Of a DNA stretch of 64,000 nt, positions 30,094-39,219 are shown one piece after another (position 1 is the stretch's first letter; the number at the start of each line of letters is the position of its first letter). Source of the stretch: Qipengyuania gaetbuli (GTDB lineage Bacteria > Pseudomonadota > Alphaproteobacteria > Sphingomonadales > Sphingomonadaceae); assembly GCF_020171365.1 (NCBI RefSeq), contig NZ_JAIUZO010000002.1, positions 2,326,001 through 2,390,000 on the forward strand. The letters are read 5' to 3'. Below the pieces are notes generated by a model. The model searched no databases. It was given only the letters and a program-made list of their open reading frames with translations, and was not told the DNA's origin. A program made the position numbers and the translations under genes.

Positions 30094-30729
30094 TTACGGG
30101 CAGGGCTGCTGGCCGGTCAGGGCATTCACCGCTTCGAGCGCCGCGGCAAAGGCTTCCTCCCGGTCGAGCGCGCTGGTGTCGATGACCAGCGCATCTGCTG
30201 CCGGGACCAGCGGCGCAACGGCGCGGTTGCGGTCGCGCTCGTCGCGGCGGCGCAGGTCGTCCTCGATCTCGGCCAGCGTGACGGGCACGCCGCGATCGCG
30301 CATTTCGAGGAAGCGGCGCTGGGCGCGCGCCTCTACGCTGGCGGTCACGAACAGCTTCGCTTCGGCCTCGGGGGCAATCACCGTCCCGATATCGCGCCCG
30401 TCGAGCACCGCGCCGCCCTTCTGCGTGGCGAAACTGCGCTGGCGTTCGAACAGCGCCTGGCGCACCGCGGGGTGGACCGAGACTCGGCTGGCGAGCCCGC
30501 CGGTTTCCTCGTCGCGCAAATGCGGGTCGTCCAGCAGGCTGTCGGGAAAGGCGGTCGCGGCCAGCGCATCGCCGCTATCGTCCGGGTCTCCGCCGTCGAG
30601 GAACACCTGCCGCCCGACCGCGCGATAAAGCAGGCCGGTATCGAGATGGGGCAGGCCGAAATGCGTAGCGAGGGCCTTGGCAATCGTGCCCTTGCCCGAG
30701 GCGGTAGGTCCGTCGACGGCGATGATCAT
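30094..30729 (-). CDS. cmk: Cytidylate kinase
   Basis: 211 residues from ATG 30729. CMP/dCMP kinase. The P-loop GPTASGKGT is at 7-15, followed by LDTGLLYRAVG and the nucleotide-binding VLDGRDIGTVI. RDERDRNRAVAPL forms the lid. Its start overlaps the stop of the small membrane-protein gene upstream (4 bp), and aroA precedes that, giving the conserved aroA-cmk-rpsA order. Confidence 0.96.
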   Translation of the reverse strand: MIIAVDGPTASGKGTIAKALATHFGLPHLDTGLLYRAVGRQVFLDGGDPDDSGDALAATAFPDSLLDDPHLRDEETGGLASRVSVHPAVRQALFERQRSFATQKGGAVLDGRDIGTVIAPEAEAKLFVTASVEARAQRRFLEMRDRGVPVTLAEIEDDLRRRDERDRNRAVAPLVPAADALVIDTSALDREEAFAAALEAVNALTGQQPCP

Positions 30730-30986
30730 TCGGGCCTGCTGCGCGACTTGAGCGCCTTCCACAAGCCCCACAGCGCGATCGCCGCCCAGAAACCTTCCAG
30801 CACCAAGCTCGGCCAGTTGGTGTGGACCAGCAGCGATACGGTCAGCAGCGCAGCGCCGAGGAGGTTGGTGCCGTGGAGGATGAAGGGGTTCGGCTCGTCC
30901 TTCCATGTCAGGTAGGCATAGGCGGCGATGATGCAGGCCATGCCGACGAAACCGACGGCAGTGTAGATGTCGAAAGCCTCGCTCAC
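30726..30986 (-). CDS. CBU_0592-like small membrane protein
   Basis: 86 residues from GTG 30986, which overlaps the aroA stop (GTGA). Three helices are visible (about 8-26, 38-56, 62-78). YTAVGFVGMACIIAAYAYLT, NPFILHGTNLLGAALLTVSL and FWAAIALWGLWKALK are the CBU_0592-type pattern. Function unknown. It is coupled on both sides, to aroA and to cmk. Confidence 0.75.
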   Translation of the reverse strand: MSEAFDIYTAVGFVGMACIIAAYAYLTWKDEPNPFILHGTNLLGAALLTVSLLVHTNWPSLVLEGFWAAIALWGLWKALKSRSRPE

Positions 30987-32290
30987 GCGGAGGCTTCTTC
31001 CAGCAGGGCCATGAAATTGGGGAAGCTGGTGGCGATCGGCTCGGTGCTGTCGATTTCCACGCCCTTCTCGCTGGCAAGGCCGGCCACCGCCATGCTCATG
31101 GCGATGCGGTGGTCGAGATGGGTGGTGACGGGGCCGCCGCCTGCCAGCGGCTTGCCGCCGGTGCCGCGGATGAGCAGGCCGTCCTCGCGCTCCTCGACGC
31201 TGGCGCCGGCGAGCGACAGCGCGGTTGCCATTGCGGTCAGGCGGTCGCTTTCCTTGACCCGCAATTCGTCGAGGCCGCTGGTGACGGTGGTGCCCTGCGC
31301 CAAGGCAGCGGAGACGAAGAGGACGGGGAATTCGTCGATCATGCTCGGCGCGATGTCGGGATCGACCTCGATGCCTTTGAGCTGGGCATGGCGCACGCGC
31401 AGGTCCGCCACCGGCTCTCCGCCGACCTCGCGTTCGTCGAGGTAGTCGATATTCGCGCCCATCTGCTTCAGCACGCGGAAGATACCGTCGCGGGTCGGGT
31501 TGAGGCCGACGTTCTCGATCACCAAATCGCTGCCCGGAACCACGCTGGCGGCCACCGCGAAGAAGGCGGCAGAGGAAGGATCGCCCGGAACGGTGATGTC
31601 GCAGGGCGTCATATCGACCGGACCGGTCAGCGAGATGTGCTTCTCGCCCCCGATCTCTTCGACGCGGACGTCGACGCCGAAACCGCGCAGCATCCGCTCG
31701 GTATGGTCGCGGGTCGGCACCGGCTCGATCACCGTGGTGGTGCCGGGCGTATTGAGGCCGGCGAGCAGCACCGCGCTCTTTACCTGCGCGCTGGCGACGG
31801 GCAGGCGATAGGTCATCGGGACGGCCGGTTGGAGTCCTTCCATCACCAGCGGCAGCGTGCCGCCGGGGGAAGGGGTGAAGCTCGCGCCCATGACGGAAAG
31901 CGGATCGATCACGCGGCCCATCGGGCGCTTCGACAGGCTGGCATCTCCGGTGAAGGTGGCGGTGATGCCGTGGCTGGCGACGAGGCCCATGAGCAGGCGC
32001 GTCGAGGTGCCAGAATTGCCCATGTCGAGCGCGCCTTGCGGCTGGAGCAGCGTGCCCACGCCCACGCCGTCGACCACCCAGGTGTCGCCGTCCTTCTCTA
32101 TGCGGGCGCCCATCGCGCGCAGGGCTGCGGCGGTGGAGAGTACGTCCTCGCCCTCCAGCAGGCCGGAAATGCGGCTGCGGCCCACGGCCAGCGCGCCGAA
32201 CATGAGCGAGCGGTGGCTGATCGACTTGTCGCCGGGCACGCGAATGCGTCCGGTCAGCGGGCGTGAGGGTTGAAAGCGGTGGGCGGTCAC
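30983..32290 (-). CDS. aroA: 3-phosphoshikimate 1-carboxyvinyltransferase (EPSP synthase)
   Basis: 435 residues from GTG 32290; a start further upstream (32350) adds a non-conserved segment. It joins shikimate-3-phosphate and PEP in aromatic synthesis. Landmarks are VPGDKSISHRSLMFGALAVG at the start, DMGNSGTSTRLLMGL, and the substrate loop GLDELRVKESDRLTAMA. LDHRIAMSMAVAG is near the C-terminus. The upstream 174 bp are shared with the divergent TIGR02300 gene. Confidence 0.97.
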   Translation of the reverse strand: MTAHRFQPSRPLTGRIRVPGDKSISHRSLMFGALAVGRSRISGLLEGEDVLSTAAALRAMGARIEKDGDTWVVDGVGVGTLLQPQGALDMGNSGTSTRLLMGLVASHGITATFTGDASLSKRPMGRVIDPLSVMGASFTPSPGGTLPLVMEGLQPAVPMTYRLPVASAQVKSAVLLAGLNTPGTTTVIEPVPTRDHTERMLRGFGVDVRVEEIGGEKHISLTGPVDMTPCDITVPGDPSSAAFFAVAASVVPGSDLVIENVGLNPTRDGIFRVLKQMGANIDYLDEREVGGEPVADLRVRHAQLKGIEVDPDIAPSMIDEFPVLFVSAALAQGTTVTSGLDELRVKESDRLTAMATALSLAGASVEEREDGLLIRGTGGKPLAGGGPVTTHLDHRIAMSMAVAGLASEKGVEIDSTEPIATSFPNFMALLEEASA

Positions 32291-32464
32291 ACAATCTCGT
32301 ACGTGTCGGGTCGGTAGAAGCGACCTCGCGCTTTGACAGCGTGAAAACACTCTGGCAAGGCGCGCGCGCAGTTGATTCCCGGGCTCCGGGATCCCACCAC
32401 TAATTATACGAATTAACGGCCCCGATGCGCACGTGCACGGGGCGGCAAAGCCTAAGGATTACAC

Positions 32465-32806
32465 ATGGTCAAACCGGAATGGGGCACCAAGCGGACCTGC
32501 CCGAAGTGCGGCACCCGCTTCTACGATCTGACGAAGGACGAGCCCGTCCACTGCATCGAATGTGCCGAAGAGTGGTTCCCCGAACCCGTGCTCAAGTCGA
32601 AGCAGCCGATCCTCGCCGAAGAAGAAGCGAAGAAGAAGGACGCCGAAGCCGACGCCGATCTGGGCGGCGACGACGATGACGATCTGGACATCGACATCGA
32701 CGAAGACGATGATTCGCCCGACAATGAAGTCGACCTCGGCGGTGACGACGACCTCGGCGTCGAGACCAAGTCCAAGGGCGACGACGACGACGTCGACGAA
32801 AGCTAA
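32465..32806 (+). CDS. TIGR02300 / FYDLN-acid family protein
   Basis: 113 residues. The N-terminal 35 residues form a zinc ribbon: Cys12, Cys15, Cys30 and Cys33 in RTCPKCGTRFYDL...VHCIECAEEWFP. The rest is an acidic low-complexity tail of Asp/Glu runs (GGDDDDDLDIDIDEDDD). This family is largely restricted to alphaproteobacteria and has no assigned function. Divergent from aroA and upstream of a tRNA gene. Confidence 0.92.
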   Translation: MVKPEWGTKRTCPKCGTRFYDLTKDEPVHCIECAEEWFPEPVLKSKQPILAEEEAKKKDAEADADLGGDDDDDLDIDIDEDDDSPDNEVDLGGDDDLGVETKSKGDDDDVDES

Positions 32807-32814
32807 TTTAGCTG

Positions 32815-32841
32815 TTGCAATGCGGGAGGCCTGCTTATATT
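32815..32841 (+). promoter_or_regulatory. Possible promoter for tRNA-Ala
   Basis: TTGCAA (32815-32820) and TATATT (32836-32841) are separated by 15 bp, slightly shorter than ideal. A GCGGGAGGC/GCCTCCCGC hairpin (32822-32854) overlaps it. Transcription would begin about 50 bp upstream of the mature tRNA. Confidence 0.3.
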
Positions 32842-32899
32842 GGGCGCCTCCCGCAAGGGTGGCACGCTCTTTTCAAGGTCGTGTCGTCTGAAATGGTTC

Positions 32900-32975
32900 G
32901 GGGCCTTAGCTCAGCTGGGAGAGCGCCTGCATGGCATGCAGGAGGTCAGCGGTTCGATCCCGCTAGGCTCCACCA
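32900..32975 (+). tRNA. tRNA-Ala (anticodon GGC)
   Basis: 76-nt cloverleaf with encoded CCA. The acceptor stem GGGGCCT pairs with AGGCTCC (one G-U). The D arm is AGCTCAGCTGGGAGAGC. The anticodon stem CCTGC/GCAGG encloses ATGGCAT, giving anticodon GGC (reads GCC/GCU). The T arm contains GGTTCGATCC. Confidence 0.97.
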
Positions 32976-33060
32976 TTTCGACCCGAGTGCGATGGTAGCA
33001 GGCCGTGGCGACGGCTGCGGCTTGCTTCCACCACACCCGGGCACACGTTTGGGTTTCATA

Positions 33061-33109
33061 GGGGTCTGACCCCACGCTGGCCGACGAGTTCTCGTCCGCC
33101 GGCGTTTTT
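33061..33109 (+). terminator. Double hairpin terminator after tRNA-Ala
   Basis: A small perfect GGGGTC/GACCCC hairpin (33061-33073) is followed by a longer imperfect stem (33075-33104, with GACGAG/CTCGTC at the top and CGC/GCG at the base) and TTTTT. It would end tRNA transcripts 45 bp before ffh. Confidence 0.75.
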
Positions 33110-33154
33110 CGCGTTTATTCGGGCCTCGACGGGTTCGGAAGGAGAAGAACAGAC

Positions 33155-34651
<1,497 letters not shown>

Positions 34652-34689
34652 TCTGATTACCGATATTTACATTCGAAAGGTGAAGTAAA

Positions 34690-35196
34690 ATGGCAGTTGC
34701 AATTCGTCTGTCGCGCGGTGGCGCGAAGAAGCGTCCTTACTACCGCATCGTCGTGTCGGACACGCGCAGCCCGCGTGACGGCAAGTACCTGGAGCAGATC
34801 GGCACCTACAACCCGATGCTGCCGAAGGATTCGGGCGAGCGCGTGAAGCTCGACGAAGACCGTGCACGTCACTGGCTCTCGGTTGGCGCCCAGCCGACCG
34901 ACCGCGTCCACCGCTTCCTCGATGCCGCCGGCATCCTCGAGCGTGCGCCTAAGAACAACCCCAAGAAGGGTGAGCCGGGCGAAGCCGCCAAGGAACGCGC
35001 CGAAGAAAAGGCCGCCAAGATCGCTGAAGCCGAAGAAGCCGCCAAGGCTGCCGAGGAAGAAGCCGCTGCAGCTGCAGCCGCTCCGGCCGAAGAAGAAGCA
35101 CCCGCTGAAGAAGCCGCTGCTGAAGAAGCTCCGGCCGAAGAAGCTGCTGCTGAAGAAGCTCCGGCTGAAGAAGCAGCCGAAGAAAAGGCCGAGTAA
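34690..35196 (+). CDS. rpsP: 30S ribosomal protein S16 with long acidic tail
   Basis: 168 residues, about twice the length of E. coli S16 (82 aa). Residues 1-80 are the normal S16 fold ([40 protein letters not shown]). From about residue 95 the protein is an Ala/Glu/Lys/Pro low-complexity tail made of tandem [14 protein letters not shown] units. Long tails of this kind are known for alphaproteobacterial S16, but their repeat number varies. Ribosome site GAAAGGTGAAG upstream. Confidence 0.97.
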   Translation: MAVAIRLSRGGAKKRPYYRIVVSDTRSPRDGKYLEQIGTYNPMLPKDSGERVKLDEDRARHWLSVGAQPTDRVHRFLDAAGILERAPKNNPKKGEPGEAAKERAEEKAAKIAEAEEAAKAAEEEAAAAAAAPAEEEAPAEEAAAEEAPAEEAAAEEAPAEEAAEEKAE

Positions 35197-35205
35197 GCCC
35201 TTTCG

Positions 35206-35691
35206 ATGCAGGACAAGCCCGTCACGCTGGCAGCCGTCACCGGTGCGCATGGCGTGGCGGGCGAAGTCCGCCTGAAGCTGTTCGGCGAAGGGTTCGAAGC
35301 CCTGAAACCGCACAAGAGCTTCAACGGGGGAGCATTGACGCTCTCCAAGGTCCGCAGCGACAACAAGGGCGGCGCCATCGCGCGCTTTGCCGAAGTCCCG
35401 GACCGCACGGCCGCCGAAAAACTGCGCGGCACTGTCCTGACCGTCCCGCGATCCGCCTTGCCGGCACTGGACGAGGGCGAATTCTACTATTCCGACCTCC
35501 TGGGCCTGCCCGTCGTCACCGACACGGGCGAGGACATAGGGCGCGTCTTCGCGGTCGAGAATTTCGGAGCGACCGAAATTGTCGAGATCGAGAAGCACGA
35601 CGGCAAGAAATTCATGGTCCCGCTGACGCAGCAGGCCGTTCCCGGCTGGGATGCGGAAAAGCTCACCGTCAACGCGGATTTCGTCGACTAG
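35206..35691 (+). CDS. rimM: 16S rRNA processing factor RimM
   Basis: 161 residues. N-terminal RimM domain with [19 protein letters not shown], then a PRC-barrel domain ([35 protein letters not shown]). RimM binds S19 and helps mature the 30S head. In most bacteria trmD follows immediately; here about 2.8 kb intervene. The 3' end overlaps the convergent oxidoreductase gene by 4 bp. Confidence 0.96.
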   Translation: MQDKPVTLAAVTGAHGVAGEVRLKLFGEGFEALKPHKSFNGGALTLSKVRSDNKGGAIARFAEVPDRTAAEKLRGTVLTVPRSALPALDEGEFYYSDLLGLPVVTDTGEDIGRVFAVENFGATEIVEIEKHDGKKFMVPLTQQAVPGWDAEKLTVNADFVD

Positions 35692-36608
35692 CGCCTCAGC
35701 GGACGCGTTTCCGCCAACGTATTGCGGATCGCGGTCGAGGCGACGCCTGCCTGTCCCATTGCATGTCCGATCTGGTCGAGGCCCACCACCACGTCGCCTG
35801 CCGCGTAAAGACCCGGCACGCTGGTTTCGAGATGGTCGGTCACCTCGATGCTGCCGTCCTCGCTGACGCGTGCCCCGCATGACTTGGCAAGGCCCGACCG
35901 GATGACCGAACCGAGCGCGGGATAGACGCTGTCGAAGGCCATGCGCCCTTCGGCAGTATCGAAGGCCAATTGCCCGTTCTCGATCGCGAAATTGCCGCAA
36001 GGACCAGCGACGCGGGCGATCCCTGCCTTGTCGAGGGCATTCGAGCACTGGACGGACAAATCGTGGTCGCCGCCGGGCGAAACCAGCGTCAGGTCGGCGG
36101 TGAAGGTGCGCACGAATTGCGCCTCGGCCGTGCCGTGGTCCGACGTGCCGATCACGGCGACCTTTTTGTCGGTCACCTCGTAGCCGTCGCAAACCGGGCA
36201 ATAGCGTAGCAGCCCGCGCGACAGGGTCTCGTCATGCAGCTGGTCGTCCATGCCCTCGGGCCGGTTGTTGACCACGCCCGTCGCCAGCAGGACGGTGCGG
36301 GCGCGATAGGTCTCTTCGCCGCAGGTCACGGTGAAGCATTCGTCCGGTTGGGATAGGTCGGTCACGCGCTTGGGCTCGCGCAGGGCGCCGTATTTCGCCG
36401 CCTGCTCGCGCATCCGCTCGAGCAGTTCCTCGCCGTTGATGCCGTCGGGAAAGCCAGCATGGTTGTGGCTGCGCGGGATCCAGCTCGCCCGACTGGTGCC
36501 GCAATCGAACAGGCGGATGCCGAGGTGGTAACGCGCAAGGTAGATCGCGGCGGTCAGCCCTGCAGGCCCTGCGCCCACGATGATGCAGTCGTCGATATGC
36601 TCGCTCAT
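35688..36608 (-). CDS. Thioredoxin-reductase-like FAD oxidoreductase
   Basis: 306 residues. FAD motif [10 protein letters not shown] at about 12-21, redox-active CPVC at 137-140 (CxxC as in low-Mr thioredoxin reductases), a second nucleotide motif around 150-156 ([11 protein letters not shown], atypical because the glycine-rich loop is degraded), and a C-terminal FAD site [20 protein letters not shown]. The damaged NAD(P) motif suggests altered cofactor use. It is on the opposite strand to the ribosomal genes around it, so it was inserted into that cluster. Electron donor and acceptor unknown. Confidence 0.87.
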   Translation of the reverse strand: MSEHIDDCIIVGAGPAGLTAAIYLARYHLGIRLFDCGTSRASWIPRSHNHAGFPDGINGEELLERMREQAAKYGALREPKRVTDLSQPDECFTVTCGEETYRARTVLLATGVVNNRPEGMDDQLHDETLSRGLLRYCPVCDGYEVTDKKVAVIGTSDHGTAEAQFVRTFTADLTLVSPGGDHDLSVQCSNALDKAGIARVAGPCGNFAIENGQLAFDTAEGRMAFDSVYPALGSVIRSGLAKSCGARVSEDGSIEVTDHLETSVPGLYAAGDVVVGLDQIGHAMGQAGVASTAIRNTLAETRPLRR

Positions 36609-36664
36609 GCCTGCGTGAACGCGCGGGATGGCAAAACGGTGCCGCCCGCGCTAACCGGACCGCC

Positions 36665-37618
36665 ATGACCAAGCTCCAAGTCGCCATCGTGCAGGCAGCG
36701 CCTGTGCCGCTCGCCATCGGCGACGGGATCGACAAGGCCCTCCGCCTTGCCCGCGAGGCCATCGAGGGCGGGGCGAAGCTGGTCGCGTTCGGCGAGACTT
36801 TCCTCGGCGGTTATCCGCTGTGGCTCGACGAGGCACCGGGTGCGGCGCTGTGGGACCATCCCGGCACGCGCGCTCTGCACCGTATGCTGCTGGAGCAGGC
36901 GGTGGTCGCGAATGACGAGCGGCTTCTGCCTCTTCAAGAGCTGTGCGACGAAAGCGGCGCGGTCATTTCCATCGGCGCGCACGAACGGGTGCGGCAGAGC
37001 CTGTACAACAACCAGATGACCTTCCGGCCCGGCGTGCCGGTGCTCGACCACCGCAAGCTCGTTCCCACCCATGGCGAACGGCTGGTGTGGATGCGCGGCG
37101 ACGGCTCGACGCTGGGCGTCCACCAGGCGGAGTGGGGCAGCGTCGGCTCGCTGATCTGCTGGGAGCACTGGATGCCGCTCGCCCGCGCAGCGATGCACAA
37201 CCTCGGCGAAAGCGTGCACGTGGCTGCCTGGCCGACCGTGCGCGAGCAATACGCCATTGCCAGCCGTCACTATGCGATGGAGGGCCGCTGCTTCGTGCTG
37301 GCGGCAGGGCTGGTACAGGCGAAGGACGATCTCTTCGACGGTCTGGAGCGGGCCGGTGGTAACGACGAGGCGCGCGAACTGATCGAGGCCATCTCGTCCG
37401 ACACGCTCAACCGCGGCGGCTCGCTGATCGCCGCGCCCGATGCGCGGATCATCGCGCAGGCAGGCGAAGGCGAGGAAACGCTGTTCGCGGAACTCGATCT
37501 GGACGAGATCGGCCACGGGCTGGCCAGCCTCGATACCGATGGCCACTATTCGCGGCCGGACGTTTTCGAACTGACTGTCGACAGGAAACCCAAAGGAGGG
37601 GTCACGTGGGCGAAGTGA
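36665..37618 (+). CDS. Nitrilase-family carbon-nitrogen hydrolase
   Basis: 317 residues. The catalytic triad is intact: Glu44 in FGETFLGGYPLW, Lys131 in HRKLVPTHGERLVW and Cys165 in SLICWEHWMPLAR. The CWExxMPL context is that of true nitrilases (nitrile to acid plus ammonia) rather than amidases, but the substrate is unknown. Divergent from the oxidoreductase gene across 56 bp. Its end overlaps the next gene by 13 bp. Confidence 0.92.
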   Translation: MTKLQVAIVQAAPVPLAIGDGIDKALRLAREAIEGGAKLVAFGETFLGGYPLWLDEAPGAALWDHPGTRALHRMLLEQAVVANDERLLPLQELCDESGAVISIGAHERVRQSLYNNQMTFRPGVPVLDHRKLVPTHGERLVWMRGDGSTLGVHQAEWGSVGSLICWEHWMPLARAAMHNLGESVHVAAWPTVREQYAIASRHYAMEGRCFVLAAGLVQAKDDLFDGLERAGGNDEARELIEAISSDTLNRGGSLIAAPDARIIAQAGEGEETLFAELDLDEIGHGLASLDTDGHYSRPDVFELTVDRKPKGGVTWAK

Positions 37619-37950
37619 GTTGGGGAATTGTCATTCTGGTCGGCTTGGCCCTTGCCGGACTGGCAGTCGTGCTGGGCGTGTACTGCGGCGTGGCCCTGCT
37701 GGTGTCGGCCGGGGTCAGGAGCATCCGGCCCCGGTCCAGTGCCCGATGGGCCTCCCTTTTGGGCTCAGCTCTCCTGCCCGTTCTCAGCGTGATCCTTTTC
37801 CTCGCAGCCTTCTCGACAGCGCTGGAACCCGATTTTCGCGGGCCCGAGGTCCTCGGCATCGCCATCGTGGGCGTCCTAGCCTTGTTTTCGGTGATCGTGG
37901 GCTGGCCTGTGAGCTATTTCGTGGCGCACCGGGTCATGGCCCGTCGTTGA
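37606..37950 (+). CDS. Small three-helix membrane protein, upstream copy of trmD slot
   Basis: 114 residues from GTG 37606, inside the end of the nitrilase gene. Three hydrophobic helices (about 8-32, 48-70, 82-105) with an RPRSSARWASLL linker. No known family recognised. It ends 13 bp before the dead trmD start at 37964. It loosely resembles the product of 38029-38472 in length class, helix layout and the PRSS-containing linker. Confidence 0.65.
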   Translation: MGEVSWGIVILVGLALAGLAVVLGVYCGVALLVSAGVRSIRPRSSARWASLLGSALLPVLSVILFLAAFSTALEPDFRGPEVLGIAIVGVLALFSVIVGWPVSYFVAHRVMARR

Positions 37951-37963
37951 CCGCTTTGCCCCG

Positions 37964-38041
37964 ATGACCTTCGCCGCCACCATCCTCACTCTCTATCCCG
38001 AGTTAGTTTTCGGACAGCGTGACGTCGTATGGTCGAGCTAG
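37964..38041 (+). pseudogene. trmD: Truncated 5' fragment of trmD
   Basis: ATG at 37964 opens a frame encoding [13 protein letters not shown], identical to the first 13 residues of the intact trmD 520 bp downstream except for the start codon. It then diverges ([12 protein letters not shown]) and stops at 38039-38041. The shared codons differ from the intact copy at four positions, all synonymous. It is therefore a real trmD start that has been separated from its body. Its last codons overlap the start of the next membrane-protein gene. Confidence 0.85.
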
Positions 38042-38522
38042 GGGTAGACTTGGCCATGGTCGCCGCCCCCGCGAATGCGGCTCCGCAAGAGGTGTTCTGT
38101 TTTGATTGCCCGACAGCAGCGGATTACCTGGGGATTTTTGTCGGTCTGGTGGGCACATCGTTGGTATTCTCAATTCCGAGCTTCTTCCTAGGTGTACTCG
38201 TTCATCGGGTCTGGCCACGCCGGTCTAGTTTGTTTCGAATAATCTTCGTTGTTTTTACGGTAGTGCCTTTCTGGTTCGTGATTTTTCTCCTTTTTGGAGG
38301 AGCATCAAGTGGCGGTGACTTCTGGGCAAGGCTCGCGAAGGCCGCTGGGCAAACTGTGGATGCATGGCCGATCCTTTTGGGCGCCTCTCTTTTTGTCGCT
38401 ACAGCTTCGTTTTTCGATGCTTTACGAGTTCGGAAGGCGCAATCATCCGCCATCTACTCAAGATACGAATAGAAGCTAGAATTGTGACCTTCGCCGCCAC
38501 CATCCTGACGCTTTACCCCGAG
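37965..38522. repeat. Imperfect 38-bp direct repeat of the trmD 5' end
   Basis: Copies lie at 37965-38002 and 38485-38522. The first 22 bp (TGACCTTCGCCGCCACCATC plus CT) are identical. The next 16 bp differ at four third-codon positions. Sequence on either outer side is unrelated. The repeats bracket the AT-rich membrane-protein gene, as integration or recombination at a fixed site would leave. Confidence 0.85.
38029..38472 (+). CDS. Three-helix membrane protein on an AT-rich insert
   Basis: 147 residues from ATG 38029; ATG 38056 is an alternative that would give a cleaner N-terminus ([16 protein letters not shown]). Hydrophobic helices at about 33-57, 68-91 and 112-130, with the linker [14 protein letters not shown]. 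Two cysteines in VFCFDCPTA. Hand count of 38041-38460 gives 224 G+C of 420 (53%), against 127 of 180 (70%) in trmD at 38641-38820, so the segment is probably acquired. No family recognised. It ends 11 bp before the trmD GTG start. Confidence 0.65.
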   Translation: MVELGVDLAMVAAPANAAPQEVFCFDCPTAADYLGIFVGLVGTSLVFSIPSFFLGVLVHRVWPRRSSLFRIIFVVFTVVPFWFVIFLLFGGASSGGDFWARLAKAAGQTVDAWPILLGASLFVATASFFDALRVRKAQSSAIYSRYE

Positions 38523-39209
38523 ATGTTTCCCGGGCCGCTGGGCATCAGCCTTGCCGGCCGCGCGCTCGAGCGGGGGGACTGGTCTTGCGAGACGGTCCAG
38601 ATCCGCGATTTTGCCACGGACAAGCATCGCACGGTCGACGATACGCCGGCAGGCGGCGGGGCGGGCATGGTGCTCAAGCCCGATGTGATCGGCGCGGCGA
38701 TTGCCAGCGTTGCGGACGAACGCCCGATCCTCGCCATGACGCCGCGCGGCAAGCCGATTACGCAGGAGCGTATCCGCGAGATCGCATCCGGCCCCGGCGT
38801 CACCATCCTGTGCGGCCGGTTCGAAGGCTTCGACGAAAGGATTTTCGAGGCCTATCGGCAGATCGAGCAGGTCAGCCTTGCCGATATCGTCCTGTCGGGC
38901 GGAGAGCCCGCCGCGCTGGCGATTCTCGACGCTTGCATTCGCCTGCTTCCCGGAGTAATGGGCGCGCCCACAAGCGGGCACGAGGAGTCGTTCGAGGACG
39001 GTCTCCTGGAATACCCGCAATATACCCGACCTCAGGAATGGGAAGGGCGCACGATCCCTGAAGTGCTGCGATCGGGGGATCATGCGAAAATCGCTGCTTG
39101 GCGCAAGGCAAGGAGCGAGGATGACACACGGTTACGCAGGCCGGACCTTTGGGATCGCTACAGTGGCGATCGGGACCAGCCTGCCTCTGGCGCGCGGCGA
39201 AAAGACTAG
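38484..39209 (+). CDS. trmD: tRNA (guanine-N1)-methyltransferase
   Basis: 241 residues from GTG 38484. TrmD methylates G37 in tRNAs reading CNN codons and prevents frameshifting. The trefoil-knot core is present: [45 protein letters not shown] and [10 protein letters not shown]. The residue aligned by eye with E. coli Asp169 is Glu (GHEESF). The start is probably GTG because the native-looking ATG copy is stranded 520 bp upstream. No strong ribosome site precedes it, so the new junction may have changed expression. Confidence 0.95.
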   Translation: MTFAATILTLYPEMFPGPLGISLAGRALERGDWSCETVQIRDFATDKHRTVDDTPAGGGAGMVLKPDVIGAAIASVADERPILAMTPRGKPITQERIREIASGPGVTILCGRFEGFDERIFEAYRQIEQVSLADIVLSGGEPAALAILDACIRLLPGVMGAPTSGHEESFEDGLLEYPQYTRPQEWEGRTIPEVLRSGDHAKIAAWRKARSEDDTRLRRPDLWDRYSGDRDQPASGARRKD

Positions 39210-39219
39210 GACTTAGGTC

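Noticed and set aside
33061..33073. GGGGTCTGACCCC palindrome as an operator
   Set aside because: It lies directly against a terminator stem after a tRNA gene; a terminator component is the simpler reading.
37965..38522. Transposon target-site duplication
   Set aside because: The repeat is 38 bp, coding and synonymously diverged, with no terminal inverted repeats or transposase between copies. A transposition duplication would be short and identical.
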